Origin: Verrucomicrobiales bacterium | Lineage (GTDB): Bacteria > Verrucomicrobiota > Verrucomicrobiia > Verrucomicrobiales > DEV007 | DNA length: 64,000 nucleotides | Direction: 5' to 3' | Assembly: GCA_029212615.1 (NCBI GenBank) | Contig: JARGPJ010000006.1 | Span: 248,375 to 312,374, forward strand | Shown here: positions 8,056 to 18,294 of the stretch, piece by piece | How the letters are laid out: the number at the start of each line of letters is the position of its first letter | Numbering within the stretch: position 1 is the first letter of the stretch | The notes under the pieces: model-generated | Seen by the model: only the letters and a program-made list of their open reading frames with translations | The model's database searches: none | Told to the model about the DNA's origin: nothing | Position numbers and translations under genes: made by a program

Positions 8056-8556
8056 ATGAGCGAAACTGAGATCAGAACTGACCGCGGAATCTGGATTCCG
8101 ATCGGAGAACCACCCAACTCGCTCTACCGGGAAACGTTTGACGAACTCATGGCCGCAGCCCGCGAAGTGAAGGAAAGAGCCTACGCCCCCTACTCAGGCT
8201 TCAAAGTCGGATCCGCTGCCCTGATTGACGATAAGGTCTCGGTCGGCAGCAACGTGGAAAATGCCAGCTACGGGGGAACCATGTGCGCTGAACGAACCGC
8301 TATCTTCACGGGCATTTCAACAGGAGGACGCCAACTGCAGGCTATCGCGATCTCTACGGATGCGTTTGAGCAGCCGGAAATAGAAGCTCGCTCACCCTGC
8401 GGGTTCTGTCGTCAAGTCATCTCCGAATTCGCGGACTCCCATACCGTGATCCTTCTCGATTCCGGAAGACGGGGGGATTTTCTTTTCTCCGGAGAAGCCA
8501 TCCTGATCGACACGCTCCTCCCCTGGCGCTTCGAACTGGGTATCGGCGATAGCTGA
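8056..8556 (+). CDS. cdd: Cytidine deaminase
   Basis: Zinc enzyme of pyrimidine salvage that deaminates cytidine and deoxycytidine. 166 residues. The zinc site is CAE (Cys77, catalytic Glu79) plus PCGFC (Cys115, Cys118), the three-Cys arrangement of the small homotetrameric class. YAPYSGFKVGSA and NVENASYGGTMCAERTA are the family signature segments. The N-terminus is about 25 residues longer than typical; a later start is possible but no internal ATG is positioned better. Stand-alone gene between unrelated neighbours. Confidence 0.93.
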   Translation: MSETEIRTDRGIWIPIGEPPNSLYRETFDELMAAAREVKERAYAPYSGFKVGSAALIDDKVSVGSNVENASYGGTMCAERTAIFTGISTGGRQLQAIAISTDAFEQPEIEARSPCGFCRQVISEFADSHTVILLDSGRRGDFLFSGEAILIDTLLPWRFELGIGDS

Positions 8557-8745
8557 TTTTCAGAAGCTGCCGACGCTCCAGCGCCCCAACCAGGCTTCGC
8601 TTCTGCGGCCAGCCTTCGGGCGATCCGCCTGCTCCTTTCACCTGCCATTTTTGGCATTCTTGCGATTATTTTATATTTTTAGCGTTTCATTCTTGAAACT
8701 TTTATCAAAAACGCCTATTAATTATGATAATTCGAGAACGCTTGC

Positions 8746-10134
8746 ATGACCTCCTTCCTTTTCTCCCTGTTTTCCAAGCTCAGTTTATTCGTGGTTTCTG
8801 CAGGAGTAGGGATGGTGGCCTACTTCTTATTTGCCGGCACTGACAGCAGCGGAGCAGGAAACGAGATCAAACTGGGATCAATCAGTATCCCCTCGATTGA
8901 GACGCGACTGCAGCTGCCCATGGAGCCATCGCTTCTCGCGAAGACGGATTCACCGGTAGACGTGAGCGGCGATGCGTATGGCATTCTCTACGTTCTACAG
9001 CAGGACGGAAAAATCGTCCGTATCGGAAACGAAGGATCCTCTCTTTCCGTTTCGACCCGCTATGCCGACCTGAGTGACGAGAAAACCGAAACGTCGATTG
9101 GGCACTCAGCGATTGCATTTCATCCTGAATTTCTGGTGCGTGAAAGCCCCGGATTCGGCAAATTCTACGTCGTCGTCGCTGAGAAACCCAAGAGCGGCAT
9201 GCCTGACTTCATCCCGCAATTCGGATTCGGATCGGAGAACCACCAGGATGTCGTCTATGAATACCGGACCGACTTTCCCCTCGCCTCCAATTTTAAAGGA
9301 ACCCGTCGCGAGGTGATGCGTTTCAGTCAGCCGGGAAAGGAACACAATGTCACGAGCATTGTTTTCGACTCACTCGGGTACCTCTACCTTTCCGTTGGTG
9401 ATGGCGCAGAAGCCAAAGTCGAGGGGCGCAGCCCTTCCAAAAATGCCTCGTCACTGAGTAACGCCTATGGAAAAGTGCTCCGCATTGACCCCCGGGGTCG
9501 CAACTCCATGAACGGCAAATACGGCATTCCCCGGACCAATCCGTTTCTTCTCGTATCCGGGGCGATGCCTGAGCTCTGGGCATTTGGCTTGCGCGCTCCG
9601 AGCCACCTTTCCTTTGATCCCTTTCATCGAAACCTTTGCATCGGTGAAACCGGCGACAACGGTCAGGATAAAGTAAATGTAAGCAGCTACGGAGGCGAGC
9701 ATTTCGGCTGGGATCTTCTCCACGGAAGAGGAATGTTCAGCCTTGTTTCCAGCTCTCAAATCGCCGAGGCGGTGACGAGCCCGATCTTTTCAATTGACCG
9801 GAATTCGCAAACCGTCGGGGGCAGTGCCGGCAACGTCGTCTACCGCGGCGAGAATTTTCCCTCTCTCGCAGGGCGACTCATCGTGGCGAGCGAATCAGGA
9901 GAGCTGATCGTCTCACAGCCGGAGAATGGCAGTCAGATAAGCCTTCTCGATCTGGGGCTTGTGTCTGAAAAAGGGATCAAAAATCTTCGCACGACCCCCA
10001 CCGGTGAACTCGTGATTCTCTGTCGTGACGGCAGCATCTACGAGCTGCGAAAAGTCGAGTCCACCACCGACGGGAGCTGGAAAAGAAAGCCGCTCTACTG
10101 CTTTCGGCCCATCGCCTGCGAAGGTCGAATCTAG
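8746..10134 (+). CDS. Membrane-anchored glucose/sorbosone dehydrogenase-like beta-propeller protein
   Basis: 462 residues. One N-terminal hydrophobic segment (residues 5-29) serves as an export signal or anchor. The rest follows the GSDH/PQQ-dependent sugar dehydrogenase beta-propeller plan: GKIVRIG, SIGHSAIAFHPEF, YLYLSVGDG, GKVLRIDPRG, the Asn-Pro-Phe segment, ELWAFGLRAPSHLSFDP, GETGDNGQDKVN, GGEHFGWDLLHG and GNVVYRGENFPSLAGRLIVAS. The family oxidises aldoses in the periplasm; the actual substrate and PQQ dependence here are inferred. Preceded by an AT-rich promoter-like stretch (8670-8740). Confidence 0.82.
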   Translation: MTSFLFSLFSKLSLFVVSAGVGMVAYFLFAGTDSSGAGNEIKLGSISIPSIETRLQLPMEPSLLAKTDSPVDVSGDAYGILYVLQQDGKIVRIGNEGSSLSVSTRYADLSDEKTETSIGHSAIAFHPEFLVRESPGFGKFYVVVAEKPKSGMPDFIPQFGFGSENHQDVVYEYRTDFPLASNFKGTRREVMRFSQPGKEHNVTSIVFDSLGYLYLSVGDGAEAKVEGRSPSKNASSLSNAYGKVLRIDPRGRNSMNGKYGIPRTNPFLLVSGAMPELWAFGLRAPSHLSFDPFHRNLCIGETGDNGQDKVNVSSYGGEHFGWDLLHGRGMFSLVSSSQIAEAVTSPIFSIDRNSQTVGGSAGNVVYRGENFPSLAGRLIVASESGELIVSQPENGSQISLLDLGLVSEKGIKNLRTTPTGELVILCRDGSIYELRKVESTTDGSWKRKPLYCFRPIACEGRI

Positions 10135-10183
10135 AGATCAAAGCGGGGACATAGCCGAAGCGGTTCCATTCGATCATTGCGGC

Positions 10184-11551
10184 CTAGAATTCGGCTGAAC
10201 CGGGCGTCCTCGGAAAAGGAATCACATCCCTGATGTTCGCGACCCCGGTTACAAACATGAGGAGTCGCTCAAACCCGAGGCCAAATCCGGCGTGAGGTAC
10301 CGAGCCATAGCGTCGAAGATCGACATACCAGGAGTAATCCGCCTCATCGAGGTTGTGGGCCGCCATGTTTGCCCTGAGAACATCAAGCCGTTCTTCGCGC
10401 TGACTTCCCCCGACGATCTCTCCGATACCGGGAACGAGCAGGTCCATCGCCGCGACGGTTTTTCCATCATCATTCGTGCGCATATAGAACGGCTTGATCT
10501 CTTTCGGGTAATCAAAAACTGTAGTCGGGCAATTGAAATGAGTCTCCGTGAGATAACGCTCGTGCTCAGACTGCAAGTTGTGCCCGTACTCGACCGGGTA
10601 TTCAAATTTTTCACCACTTGCCTGAAGGATCTTTACCGCTTCGGTGTAGCTCACCCGCTCAAATGAACGATCACGAACGGACTCGAGTCGACTGATGAGC
10701 CCTTTGTCGATGAACTTATCGAAGAAGGTTAAATCTTCGAGGCAGGACTCCAGGGCATCAGCAACGAGATATTTCATCATCGCCTCGGCGAGATCCATGT
10801 CCGCGGAAAGATCGCAGAAAGCGATCTCAGGCTCGATCATCCAGAACTCCGAGGCATGCCTGGAAGTATGAGAATTCTCCGCCCGAAAGGTCGGGCCAAA
10901 GGTATAAATATTCGATAATGCACAGGCAAAGGTCTCACCCTCCAATTGTCCACTCACAGTGAGGTAACTCGGTTTGCCGAAAAACTCTTCATCTCCGAGG
11001 CGTATCTCCTCTCCATCAGTCGTGACCACGCGAAACATCTCCCCTGCGCCTTCACAGTCGGATGCCGTGATGATCGGCGTGTGAACGTATACGAACCCCT
11101 GCTCCTGAAAGAACCGGTGAATCGAATAGGCCATTCGGCTCCGCACCCTGAACACCGCCCCGAAGAGATTCGAACGAGGCCTGAGATGCGCAATCGAACG
11201 AAGAAATTCCATTGAATGGCCCTTCTTCTGTAGAGGGAAGTCACCCTCCGCGGCGCCAAGCATCTCCACGGAGAGAGCTTGAATCTCCCACTTCTGGCCC
11301 TTGCCCTGAGACTCGACCATTTTACCGCGAATCGAAATCGATGCCCCGGTGGTCAGCGGGAGAACTGATTCAGCGTAGCCATCAAGCGTCGCATCGGCCA
11401 CGACCTGCAAATTGGAAAGGCAGCTACCATCATTCACTTCGATAAACGAAAAGGCTTTCGAATCGCGTTTCGTCCTGACCCAGCCTTCAATGAGAATTTC
11501 CGGAACTGGAGAATCGCTCTGAAGGACTTCTCGAATGGGGGTGCGCATCAT
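10184..11551 (-). CDS. asnS: Asparaginyl-tRNA synthetase
   Basis: Class II synthetase that charges tRNA-Asn. The N-terminal OB-fold anticodon-binding domain ([26 protein letters not shown]) is followed by the catalytic core. Motif 2 is [21 protein letters not shown] and motif 3 is [15 protein letters not shown], ending in the typical IPFPRTPG. The frame is open upstream to 11596 only through a TTG that overlaps the kinase stop. The ATGs at 11551/11548 match the family start (RTPIREVLQ). About 455 residues, normal for AsnRS. The gene lies close behind the kinase gene. Confidence 0.94.
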   Translation of the reverse strand: MMRTPIREVLQSDSPVPEILIEGWVRTKRDSKAFSFIEVNDGSCLSNLQVVADATLDGYAESVLPLTTGASISIRGKMVESQGKGQKWEIQALSVEMLGAAEGDFPLQKKGHSMEFLRSIAHLRPRSNLFGAVFRVRSRMAYSIHRFFQEQGFVYVHTPIITASDCEGAGEMFRVVTTDGEEIRLGDEEFFGKPSYLTVSGQLEGETFACALSNIYTFGPTFRAENSHTSRHASEFWMIEPEIAFCDLSADMDLAEAMMKYLVADALESCLEDLTFFDKFIDKGLISRLESVRDRSFERVSYTEAVKILQASGEKFEYPVEYGHNLQSEHERYLTETHFNCPTTVFDYPKEIKPFYMRTNDDGKTVAAMDLLVPGIGEIVGGSQREERLDVLRANMAAHNLDEADYSWYVDLRRYGSVPHAGFGLGFERLLMFVTGVANIRDVIPFPRTPGSAEF

Positions 11552-11592
11552 ATCGTGAAGTATCGAAACCACGCCACGATTTTCAACTGGAT

Positions 11593-14376
11593 TCAACGCT
11601 CATTCTCCACCGACACGAGAATAAATCGAAAGCCATAGGACCCCACCCTTGAACCGGCCGGGACGGGATTCCGGTAGGAAAGCCGCAGCACATTCGGGTC
11701 GTAGGAATCCCATCCTCCACCACGCAGAACGCCAAGCCCCGGGCCGTTCCCGTTATATGAGTCACTGACCCATTCCCAAACATTCCCGGAGAGATCGAGA
11801 AGTCCATTCGGACCTGCTGGAAAACTTCCAACCGGAGCGGTCGCGGTAAACCCGTCGTTATACCCTTCAATGATATATTGCCCGAAAGTCCCCGCTGAAG
11901 CGAGGTCGGCGAGATTCCCGGCCGCGGGAGGCGGAGGCCATTCCGCCCCCCAGAGAAAAGCGTCCCCTCCGTTTTTCCCACGCTCTTCCGGAGTGTCTCC
12001 CGCACTGTCGGTATCGCCTGCAAAAAGGCTCCATTCCAGGTCCGTAGGCAATCGATAGTATTGATCTCTCCGGATGAGACCCGTCGCCTGCTCACGCAGT
12101 GTAAGCCAGTCACAAAAAGCCCGGGCCTCAGCCGCCGTCACCGACGTGACCGGATGATTCAAGGCCTGTGGAAATCCCGACGACGGCATCGCCACGGTTC
12201 CCGCCTCCGTCACGAACTCCCGGAAATCGCTCACCCGGGTCTCCATCTGCGCAACCATAAGCGACCCGACCGGGATCATAGGCATGCCCAGGCTGTTGCT
12301 CCACGTTGTGCCGTAAACCAGCGAAGCATCACGATTCAAAGACGCGACCACCGGAATCGGTTCGGGCCCTTCAACATCTTTTTCACTCTTCACTACCGTC
12401 GGAGCGTATCCATCCGCCTTGAGCACGACTTCAAACGGCCCCAAACGCACATCAGAAACCGTGACCGGCGTTGGGTCAGCATAGGGCCTTCCATTGACCA
12501 TCACCTTCGCGCCGGGCGGTTCCGAATTGATCAGGAGCGATCCAAAGCGGTCGTCGATCCGACAGAAAAATATCTCACCGCCACCGATCGATTCAATTCG
12601 ATCCGGCCGGTAATAGGAATCCGTTCCGAGGTATCCGGTGCGACGGTCCTGCTCGGTCATCCAGTCGCAAAATTTCCACATGGCGTCTCGCGAAAGCACG
12701 ATAGCAATCCCCTGCTGACCGGTTCTCGGAATTTCCAGGCCCGTCGCTGTCGTAAACGCATCAAAAAGCTGCGTCGAAACAGGACTATTCGTGATGTGCC
12801 CCGTTGGAATATCCGCCGAGAAACTAACCCCAATCGAATTAATCCACGAATTCCCCTCGACTGGCCCAAGGTCGGGAAGAAGAGGGACTTCGAGCAGCTG
12901 AAAGCCCTCTTTCACCTCGACAATGCGTGAAGTATCACGATAGCGCGGATGCTTAAGAACCACCTCGACAGGTCCAACCTGAAGCTCCAGGGGCGGAGTT
13001 TCTGTTCTCGCCACCTCTTCCCCGTCAATCCAAACAGTAGCCCCGCCGGGATCGCTCATGATCTTGAGTTGCCCCGTGATAAGGCTCGCAACGATCATGG
13101 GTTTCTCCTTCTCAGAAATTGACTCGTCTTCAGCGACCTCTTCCTCCGGTTCCTCCTTTTCAGGGGCTTTCTCTTCCGGCTCCTTTTCCTCTTCCGGATC
13201 AGGTTTCTCCGTCGCTGAATCGTTAATGACAACCTTCTCTGCCTCTTCGCCGGGGATATCGTCCAGCGTTTCACCCGGGGAGTCTTCTGCCTCATCAAGG
13301 CTGTAATCATCGGAGTTCATGTCCTCAGCCGTCTCCCCTACCGGATCCTTCAGGGGGCCATCCTCTCCGCTCGATTCATCACTCTCATTCGAAACAAGGT
13401 GATTGGAATTTTTATCCGCAAAAGACTGATTGTCCTTCCAGAGCCAGTAACCTCCAAATCCTGCCACTGCCAGAAATGCGAAAACAAGCACGGTCACCAG
13501 AATACGAACTCCGCCCCCTTTCTTTCTCCCGCCACCGGGAAGGTTCGACGCGATCACTCCACGTAGTGCCAGAGCAAAGGAATGCGCCGAATCGTAACGC
13601 TTCCTCGGATCAGGAGACCCGGCCCGGCAAATCACCGCATTGAGCGAACGCCATTCGTCCCGGTTTACTGTCGGTGGAACTTCAAGATTGGTCGGAAGCT
13701 CAGGAAAATCCATCCGGTCTTTACCGGTATGCATCTCATAAAGCACCATCGCGAGAGAGTAGAGGTCCGCCGAACTGGTTCCGGGACCTTCGGGAGGAAC
13801 ATACCCCTCCGTCCCGACAAATGTGCGCTGCCCCGTCGCCGCGACCAACCCGACGTCAGCAAGCTTCGGCACTCCTTTTACAAAGATGATATTCGAAGGC
13901 TTCACATCGCGGTGAGTGAGACCTGCGAGGTGAAGGTGCCCCAGCGCTCCGGCGAGTGAAATACCGATATTCACACAATCACTCACTTCACGACTGGAAT
14001 TTCGTCTCAGCTCAGAGGAGAGCGTCTTTGCCTTGTAGGTCTCAGGATCGACTGCTTCCAATCCACCGGCCTCGTCGTCCGCCAGTTCCATGACGTAATA
14101 GTAAAATCCAGCTTCATCATTCCGGCCGACATGAAGAACATCAACCAACCCGGGGTGGTCCTGAGACACCTGCTCATATCGTTGAATCCCCTCAAACTCA
14201 CGCTCGAAAGTCCGCTCGTATTCAAAGTCTTCACGGCGAACCACTTTAACCGCCCGGTACATGCCGGTGACCGATCGACCTAGAAACACCTCACCGTACG
14301 CTCCGCCGCCAATGCGACCGAGGATCTCAAAATTAGGAATCGAGGGTTTGTCTGAGGAGTCTGGGATGTGGGAAAT
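11593..14376 (-). CDS. Receptor-type Ser/Thr kinase with PEGA repeats and FGE-like (SUMF1) domain; non-canonical start
   Basis: About 927 residues. The kinase domain has the Gly-rich loop IGGGAYGEV, Lys in [17 protein letters not shown] in place of DFG, and an activation loop ending GTEGYVPPE, so it looks catalytically competent. A transmembrane helix lies near residues 291-312, followed by a Glu/Pro-rich acidic linker of about 100 residues. Then come a PEGA repeat, a degenerate FGE-like segment, a second PEGA repeat and a full SUMF1/FGE-type domain (about 685-927) outside the membrane. The FGE-like domain lacks both catalytic cysteines. The Gly-rich loop is upstream of the first GTG, and no ATG, GTG or TTG lies between it and the in-frame TAG at 14377-14379. 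Initiation is therefore probably at ATT (14376) or ATC (14367), or the gene is frameshifted. Confidence 0.85.
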   Translation of the reverse strand: MSHIPDSSDKPSIPNFEILGRIGGGAYGEVFLGRSVTGMYRAVKVVRREDFEYERTFEREFEGIQRYEQVSQDHPGLVDVLHVGRNDEAGFYYYVMELADDEAGGLEAVDPETYKAKTLSSELRRNSSREVSDCVNIGISLAGALGHLHLAGLTHRDVKPSNIIFVKGVPKLADVGLVAATGQRTFVGTEGYVPPEGPGTSSADLYSLAMVLYEMHTGKDRMDFPELPTNLEVPPTVNRDEWRSLNAVICRAGSPDPRKRYDSAHSFALALRGVIASNLPGGGRKKGGGVRILVTVLVFAFLAVAGFGGYWLWKDNQSFADKNSNHLVSNESDESSGEDGPLKDPVGETAEDMNSDDYSLDEAEDSPGETLDDIPGEEAEKVVINDSATEKPDPEEEKEPEEKAPEKEEPEEEVAEDESISEKEKPMIVASLITGQLKIMSDPGGATVWIDGEEVARTETPPLELQVGPVEVVLKHPRYRDTSRIVEVKEGFQLLEVPLLPDLGPVEGNSWINSIGVSFSADIPTGHITNSPVSTQLFDAFTTATGLEIPRTGQQGIAIVLSRDAMWKFCDWMTEQDRRTGYLGTDSYYRPDRIESIGGGEIFFCRIDDRFGSLLINSEPPGAKVMVNGRPYADPTPVTVSDVRLGPFEVVLKADGYAPTVVKSEKDVEGPEPIPVVASLNRDASLVYGTTWSNSLGMPMIPVGSLMVAQMETRVSDFREFVTEAGTVAMPSSGFPQALNHPVTSVTAAEARAFCDWLTLREQATGLIRRDQYYRLPTDLEWSLFAGDTDSAGDTPEERGKNGGDAFLWGAEWPPPPAAGNLADLASAGTFGQYIIEGYNDGFTATAPVGSFPAGPNGLLDLSGNVWEWVSDSYNGNGPGLGVLRGGGWDSYDPNVLRLSYRNPVPAGSRVGSYGFRFILVSVENER

Positions 14377-14417
14377 CTAAACGATTCCACGCGGGATTCC
14401 AGTCCCTTCCGCACCGC

Positions 14418-15929
14418 TTATGACTGTCCGAGACTGAGCCCCGAATTACTCTTTGCGAATTCAAGAACCTCATCCTTCCCGCTCAGTTCCGGAAGCTCCG
14501 CATAAATAACCACTTCAAAAACGGTCTCCGGAGAAATTTCTCTCCCCGCCCAACCGGAAGCCTGCAGCACCTCTTCCGATTCGTTCATCTCACTGACACG
14601 GTGGCCGAACCCCCACCCCCCATAGGTGAAACGGGTTTCTACTTCGTTCGGACAGGAGTCAGAAAACATACCGAGATGCCTCGCTCCGTAGAATTTCTCA
14701 TGACTTCCGTTAAACCCGACAGGCCCCGGAACCTCGGCATTGGAGAGGCTCACTAGCTCAGTAGGAGCAAAAACAGCTTCCCCGGTGTCAAGACGACGTA
14801 TCGAAATCCACTCCGCCCAATCAGGAATCACCTTCACCGCACGCGCCCGCTGATTCCCGCCCTGATAGACATCTCGCCCCCAAAGCTCGGCATTATTCGA
14901 ACGAAAAAGAACCAGACTTCCCTCCTCCGGAAGCGGAATATCCGGGAGAGGACGGGCATTCCCCCCGGCACCGGGAGGCACTCGATCATGATGCCCGTTC
15001 ATTCCCTTTGCGGAAACAAATCCGGTCGACGGTCGCAAGTCTGAAGCCGGATCGGGAAAAACAACGGGGTCGTCCCCATTCTCCTCCAGGAGGCCCAGCA
15101 AATCATCGATTTTCCGTCTGAGACTGTCTTCCTCTTCATGAACAAGAGATTCAGTATCCCCCCCATCTACTAACAACACGTCAACAAGGGGAGTGTACTC
15201 CGGTTCACCGCCGGCGGATAAAATACCCCTTATTTGTCGATCTGCTTCGCAGGAAAGAACACGCCAGTCTCCCGAGCCATCACTCAGCATTGACTTCATT
15301 CCGTTGAGCTCTCCCGTAAGCTTTTTCATCGACTCAGGATTACTCTGCTCAAACGATTCATCCAATTTGATCAAAACCTGTCCGACATGGCGCATCCGTT
15401 CCCTCGCCGATTCGAGACGAGCCAGTTGTGACGCTGCCATCTCAAGACAAGTCTGAACGGCCTCCGGTCTGGACAAATCCCCATTCGCAATTTCTTCGAG
15501 ACGACTCCTCAGTAGCGTAAATCGCGAATAATCAGTTCCCAGACACTGACGGATCTCCCGCGATTCTTCCGCTAAATCAGACAAACTCATCTTCACTTTC
15601 CCTTCCAGAGTTGGCAGGGTTGCCAGAATCCACTTCACCAGAGCATCGCGCCGGGAGCGACGCTCCGACTCCTGACGCTCAAGAAGAACAAGCTTTTCGT
15701 GCCGCCATTGAAATTCCCGGTTCCCCTGCCCGGATGAAACATTTTCAGCGGAGACTTTCTTTGCCCCTGAAAGCTTTCCGACAACAAACCCCAGTAGCGC
15801 AACAACGGCCAAAACAATCCAGGCCTGAGGGGGTACGGATTCGACCCAGCGGGCAAGAGTCTCCCCAACTGCTGGATTTAGCGGAGAAACCTGGCCTTCA
15901 ATGGCAGAAAATGTCGAGGATAGAGGCAT
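14418..15929 (-). CDS. Membrane-anchored coiled-coil protein encoded upstream of the kinase
   Basis: 503 residues from the ATG at 15929, which has a GGAG about 9 bases upstream; the frame is open to 16049. One transmembrane helix (about residues 34-56, IVLAVVALLGFVVGKLSG) is followed by a long charged helical region (about 70-240) rich in Glu, Arg and Leu that should form a coiled coil. The C-terminal third (about 360-503) contains LVLFRSNNAELWGRDVYQGG and RFTYGGWGFGHRV and looks globular. No family is recognised. Its stop is 41 bases before the likely kinase start on the same strand, so it is probably co-transcribed and linked to the kinase signal. Confidence 0.72.
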   Translation of the reverse strand: MPLSSTFSAIEGQVSPLNPAVGETLARWVESVPPQAWIVLAVVALLGFVVGKLSGAKKVSAENVSSGQGNREFQWRHEKLVLLERQESERRSRRDALVKWILATLPTLEGKVKMSLSDLAEESREIRQCLGTDYSRFTLLRSRLEEIANGDLSRPEAVQTCLEMAASQLARLESARERMRHVGQVLIKLDESFEQSNPESMKKLTGELNGMKSMLSDGSGDWRVLSCEADRQIRGILSAGGEPEYTPLVDVLLVDGGDTESLVHEEEDSLRRKIDDLLGLLEENGDDPVVFPDPASDLRPSTGFVSAKGMNGHHDRVPPGAGGNARPLPDIPLPEEGSLVLFRSNNAELWGRDVYQGGNQRARAVKVIPDWAEWISIRRLDTGEAVFAPTELVSLSNAEVPGPVGFNGSHEKFYGARHLGMFSDSCPNEVETRFTYGGWGFGHRVSEMNESEEVLQASGWAGREISPETVFEVVIYAELPELSGKDEVLEFAKSNSGLSLGQS

Positions 15930-16091
15930 GATGAGAACTCCAGAAACTCTACCTTTAATGATGATTCTGCCTCCGCCAAGCCAATAATTCGGCCAGGACA
16001 GCGCAAAACCTGATTCGCGGATCAAAATGCGAGACTGGAGTCCGTTCATTTCGGAGTTGTCCGCTGATTTAATTCCCGATAGAATTTTGAA

Positions 16092-17093
16092 ATGAAACCC
16101 CGATTCATCTTTCTGTTTGGCTTTCTCGCCTGCCTTCCAGCATCTTCCACTTCAGGTGCTGACCTCACCCTCGAACAGCTCGATTCCCTCAAAAAACAGG
16201 CAGCAGCAATCAAAGAGAACCTCGATGCTCACCTCACCTCCAGGAACAGCGGGGCAGGTGAGCGCTTCGCCGCCGCCGCATCAGATCCGAAGGCTGCACT
16301 CTCGCTCTACCTCGATTGCTACAAGCTGGTCAACTTTGATCGCAACGGTCGGCCTGATGCCGATTTTCGAGCCTGGAAAGACGGCCAGGAAGATCGACTT
16401 AAAGAGCCCGCTAATTTGGAGTCATTGCAAATGCAACTGCGCTACCTCGCTCTCACCTGCCAGGCAGCTCAATCTGATAAAATTGAGACCGTCTTTGCCC
16501 CGCTCATGAGTTTCGCCGACAGCCTCAGCCGACTTGAAGAACTTCCGACCTACGCCCTGACCTCGTCGGTCACCTCTTCCGTTTTCGTGAAAGCCTACTA
16601 TCTGGAGAACCTCCTCAACAACGGATCAGGCTGGGAACCTATCCCATTTAATGTTGGGGGCATCTATGAAAAGACAATTTTCCCCTACCTTCGGACCGAG
16701 AACCCTGCCGGACTCATGGCTGCCTGGGACAAACGAATCGAACAGCAATCCCGCCTCGTTCAAATGATCGAAGCTCACAACGAGTCAGCGATGCGAGGAT
16801 TGGATCGCGACGAGCAACGCCGCGCTCGCGGCAACCAGGAACGCAAAGGCGGCGTCATGCGAGAGCTCGACAAAGACGATTTCGTCGCCCGTGTTCTCCC
16901 CCGGCTCAAATGGGACAAACTGAAAGACATGTTCTCCTACGTCAATGAAATGGAAGCGGCTCAGGCGATGCTTCCTTTCCTGAAAGAACATCTCACTCAC
17001 GAACTGGGTGCCGATTTCTACAGCGAGTTTAATCAACTGATCGAAGATGCCTCTATCGGCTCAAACCGCCTCCCCGGCGCCGTCTCCGAGTGA
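16092..17093 (+). CDS. Exported hypothetical protein
   Basis: 333 residues with a clear signal peptide (MKPRFIFLFGFLACLPASSTSGA, cleavage near residue 23). The mature part is alpha-helical and charged. It opens with LTLEQLDSLKKQAAAIKENL, has a Tyr/Asp-rich SLYLDCYKLVNFDRNGR segment, and carries an Arg-rich stretch (about 236-260). No catalytic motif or family is recognised. The gene is followed after 19 bases by the thioredoxin-fusion gene, so the two probably form an operon of periplasmic proteins. Confidence 0.72.
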   Translation: MKPRFIFLFGFLACLPASSTSGADLTLEQLDSLKKQAAAIKENLDAHLTSRNSGAGERFAAAASDPKAALSLYLDCYKLVNFDRNGRPDADFRAWKDGQEDRLKEPANLESLQMQLRYLALTCQAAQSDKIETVFAPLMSFADSLSRLEELPTYALTSSVTSSVFVKAYYLENLLNNGSGWEPIPFNVGGIYEKTIFPYLRTENPAGLMAAWDKRIEQQSRLVQMIEAHNESAMRGLDRDEQRRARGNQERKGGVMRELDKDDFVARVLPRLKWDKLKDMFSYVNEMEAAQAMLPFLKEHLTHELGADFYSEFNQLIEDASIGSNRLPGAVSE

Positions 17094-17112
17094 TCGTCAA
17101 CCGGCCAATCTG

Positions 17113-18294
17113 ATGAGAAACCTTTTCCTCCCGGTCGCTTTCGCTGCCGCCGCCCTTCACGGTTCACTTTCAGCTGCTCCTCCAGCGCCGGAAGGAATCA
17201 AAACGCTTGAGATCGGTGCGGCGGCCCCGACCTTTGATTTGCCGGGAGTCGACGGAAAACAACACACTCTCAGCGACTACGACTCGGCTGATATTCTCGC
17301 CATTCTCTTCACCTGCAATCATTGCCCCAGCGCCCAGGGGGCCGAGTCCCGCATCAAGTCGATCGTCAAAGACTACGCTGACGAGAGCTTTCAACTGGTA
17401 GCCATTTCTCCCAACGACCCGGAATCAGTCAGACTGAATGAACTTGGCTACTCCGTCTACGGCGACACGCTTGAAGACATGAAGAAACATGCCGCGGATT
17501 TTGAGTTCACCTTTCCCTTCCTCTACGACGGGGAAACCCAGGGCGTCACGAAAGCCTTCGGAGCCACGGCAACACCCCACCTTTTTATCTTTGATAGAGA
17601 GCGGACCCTTCGCTATGTCGGCCGAATCGACGACTCTAAATACGGCGATCCGAAAACCATCGAATCCCACGATGCGCGGAATGCCATCGATGCACTCCTC
17701 GCCGGGGAGGAAGTCGAAACACCAACCACTCGTGCACACGGATGCTCAACCAAATGGGCCTTTAAGAAACACCTCGTCACCGAATACAACGAGGAGTTTT
17801 CCTCCAGAGAAGTGACTCTTGAATCGATCGATGAAGCCGGAATCCAGTCGCTTCGTGAGAACCCCACTGACAAACTCCGCCTCATCAATCTCTGGGCAAC
17901 CTGGTGTGGGCCCTGCCTTGGGGAAATGCCTCACCTTGTCGACATAGGCCGCCAGTTTGAAACACGTGGTTTCGACATGATCACCGTGAGCACGGACAGT
18001 CCGGAAGCAATGGAAAAAGCACAAACACTTCTGCGACGATTCAGCGCCGCGATGCCCCGGCTCACCGAAGCATCAGTCAAAGACGAAGGCCGCACGACAA
18101 ACAACTACCTCTTCGATGGCAGCACCGATGAACTGGCCGAAGCTCTCGATCCCGAGTGGCAGGGAACACTGCCACACACCGTCATCCTTGCGCCGGGTGG
18201 AGAGGTTATCTATCGAACCTCAGGCGAGATTGATCCCGATGAAGTGAAACGCGTTATTGTTGAAAAGTTAGGGCGATGGTACTCACCCCGGTGA
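17113..18294 (+). CDS. Exported double thioredoxin-fold protein (AhpC/TSA-like + TlpA-like)
   Basis: 393 residues from the ATG at 17113, which places a signal peptide (MRNLFLPVAFAAAALHGSLSAA) at the N-terminus; the frame opens earlier inside the upstream gene. Domain 1 (about 30-200) is a peroxiredoxin-like thioredoxin fold with FTCNHCPSAQGAESR, a CxxC variant. Domain 2 (about 235-393) is TlpA/ResA-like with a standard WATWCGPC site and cis-Pro region LPHTVIL. It should act in the periplasm in thiol-disulfide exchange. The pairing of two different redox folds in one chain is unusual. The 3' end overlaps the convergent gene by 12 bases. Confidence 0.85.
   Translation: MRNLFLPVAFAAAALHGSLSAAPPAPEGIKTLEIGAAAPTFDLPGVDGKQHTLSDYDSADILAILFTCNHCPSAQGAESRIKSIVKDYADESFQLVAISPNDPESVRLNELGYSVYGDTLEDMKKHAADFEFTFPFLYDGETQGVTKAFGATATPHLFIFDRERTLRYVGRIDDSKYGDPKTIESHDARNAIDALLAGEEVETPTTRAHGCSTKWAFKKHLVTEYNEEFSSREVTLESIDEAGIQSLRENPTDKLRLINLWATWCGPCLGEMPHLVDIGRQFETRGFDMITVSTDSPEAMEKAQTLLRRFSAAMPRLTEASVKDEGRTTNNYLFDGSTDELAEALDPEWQGTLPHTVILAPGGEVIYRTSGEIDPDEVKRVIVEKLGRWYSPR

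Noticed and set aside
12061-12930. A 289-codon plus-strand frame
   Set aside because: Antisense to the PEGA/FGE-like part of the kinase; very Arg- and His-rich, no recognisable fold.
11593-14376. The kinase as the formylglycine-generating enzyme for the nearby sulfatase
   Set aside because: The FGE-like domain has no Cys at the catalytic positions, so it cannot carry out the copper-dependent oxidation.
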